A stretch of 17,495 nt of DNA from the NCBI GenBank assembly GCA_964512305.1, contig CAZEIW010000192.1:1-17495 (forward strand), given 5' to 3'. The number at the start of each line of letters is the position of its first letter. Positions within the stretch are counted from its first letter, which is position 1. This stretch comes from CAZEIW01 sp964512305. Its GTDB lineage: Bacteria; Pseudomonadota; Gammaproteobacteria; Burkholderiales; Burkholderiaceae_F. Positions 16,916-17,495 of the stretch are shown piece after piece. Under the pieces are notes generated by a model, which had not been told where the DNA came from, did not search any database, and saw nothing but the letters and a program-made list of their open reading frames with translations. The position numbers and the translations under genes were made by a program.

Positions 16916-17495
16916 TCAGGGCGAAGACGGCCGGCCGGCGGAGGTCCGCGCATCGCCGGCTTCGGCCTGCTCGGGTTTGAAGAACACGACCGAAAGCGGC
17001 GGCAGCGTCACTTGCAGCGAAAACGGGCGTCCGTGCGCGGACACGGGCTGCGCCTCGACCGAGCCGAGATTGCCCATGCCGCTGCCGCCGTAAAGCGGCG
17101 CATCGCTGTTGGCGAGCTCGCGCCAGCGTCCGCCTTGCGGAACACCGACCCGCAACCCGACGCGCGGCGTCGGCGTGAAATTGCAGGCGACCAGGACGGG
17201 GGCTGCCGCGGGCGTGGAGCCGCCGCGCGGCAGGCGGAGAAAGCTCAGCACGCTGCTCGCCGCATCCTGCCAGTCGACCCATTCGAAACCGGCATTGTCG
17301 AAGTCGACCTGATGCAGGGCAGGTTCGGCGCGCAGCAGGCGGTTGAGGTCCGCCACCCAGCGCCGCACGCCGGCGTGGCGCGGCTGCTCGAGCAGGTGCC
17401 AGTCGAGACTCGACTCGTGCGCCCATTCGCGCCATTGCCCGAACTCGCCCCCCATGAACAGCAGCTTCTTCCCGGGGTGCGCCCACATGTAGCCG
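16916..17495 (-). CDS. glgB: 1,4-alpha-glucan branching enzyme, C-terminal part (cut by window end)
   Basis: The last 192 or so residues of a GH13 glycogen branching enzyme, which cuts alpha-1,4 chains and re-attaches them as alpha-1,6 branches. The frame enters from the right edge with GYMWAHPGKKLLFMGGEFGQ, a near-universal GlgB block at the end of the catalytic barrel. SSLDWHLLE follows, then a helical stretch (RRWVADLNRLLRAEPALHQVDF) and the all-beta C-terminal domain (VLVACNFTPTPR ... LPPLSVVFFKP). The tail after FFKPEQAEAGD is short and low-complexity. The catalytic Asp/Glu residues and the N-terminal carbohydrate-binding domains lie outside the window. It is the upstream gene of the glgB-pgm pair, separated by 19 bases. 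Confidence 0.95.
   Translation of the reverse strand, partial: GYMWAHPGKKLLFMGGEFGQWREWAHESSLDWHLLEQPRHAGVRRWVADLNRLLRAEPALHQVDFDNAGFEWVDWQDAASSVLSFLRLPRGGSTPAAAPVLVACNFTPTPRVGLRVGVPQGGRWRELANSDAPLYGGSGMGNLGSVEAQPVSAHGRPFSLQVTLPPLSVVFFKPEQAEAGDARTSAGRPSSP

Noticed and set aside
15295..16980. A 561-codon + strand open frame opposite pgm
   Set aside because: No motifs and shadow-type composition; the - strand frame is a complete phosphoglucomutase.

Overview
This is a GC-rich stretch (roughly 70% G+C by eye) of an ordinary bacterial chromosome, probably a betaproteobacterium such as a member of the Burkholderiales. The clues are the codon bias, the gene families and a dispersed CCCTCTCCC/GGGAGAGGG hairpin at 209-234 of a kind common in these genomes. 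I see no transposase, integrase, tRNA, rRNA or CRISPR array. Twelve protein-coding genes are supported, two of them cut by the window ends.

Layout: (1) 2-178, + strand, the C-terminal end of a protein that may be a 5-formyltetrahydrofolate cyclo-ligase. (2) 459-3342, + strand, a beta-CASP metallo-beta-lactamase-fold ribonuclease overlapped by a phosphorylase that is usually labelled thymidine phosphorylase but is built like archaeal AMP phosphorylase. (3) 3382-9042, a family-5 (oligopeptide-type) ABC importer. Its binding protein is on the - strand and diverges from two permeases and one protein carrying two ATPase domains. (4) 9195-17495, alpha-glucan metabolism: glgP (+), glgA (-), a GH57 glycosidase (+), then pgm and the end of glgB (- strand, transcribed glgB to pgm).

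How they work together: GlgA elongates and GlgB branches glycogen. GlgP releases glucose-1-phosphate from it, Pgm interconverts glucose-1-phosphate and glucose-6-phosphate, and the GH57 enzyme probably trims or rearranges alpha-1,4-glucan. No glgC or debranching enzyme is in the window. The RNase and phosphorylase pair could form a short RNA-to-ribose-phosphate salvage route. That route is my main candidate for under-described biology here, because the overlap and the phosphorylase architecture both point to it. The ABC importer sits between the two metabolic blocks, and its substrate cannot be told from the sequence.

Genes are packed tightly. The divergent spacers (5215-5349 and 13300-13479) and the lead-in at 179-458 are the only places with room for regulation. 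The 13300-13479 spacer holds a possible seven-codon leader ORF coupled to the GH57 gene.
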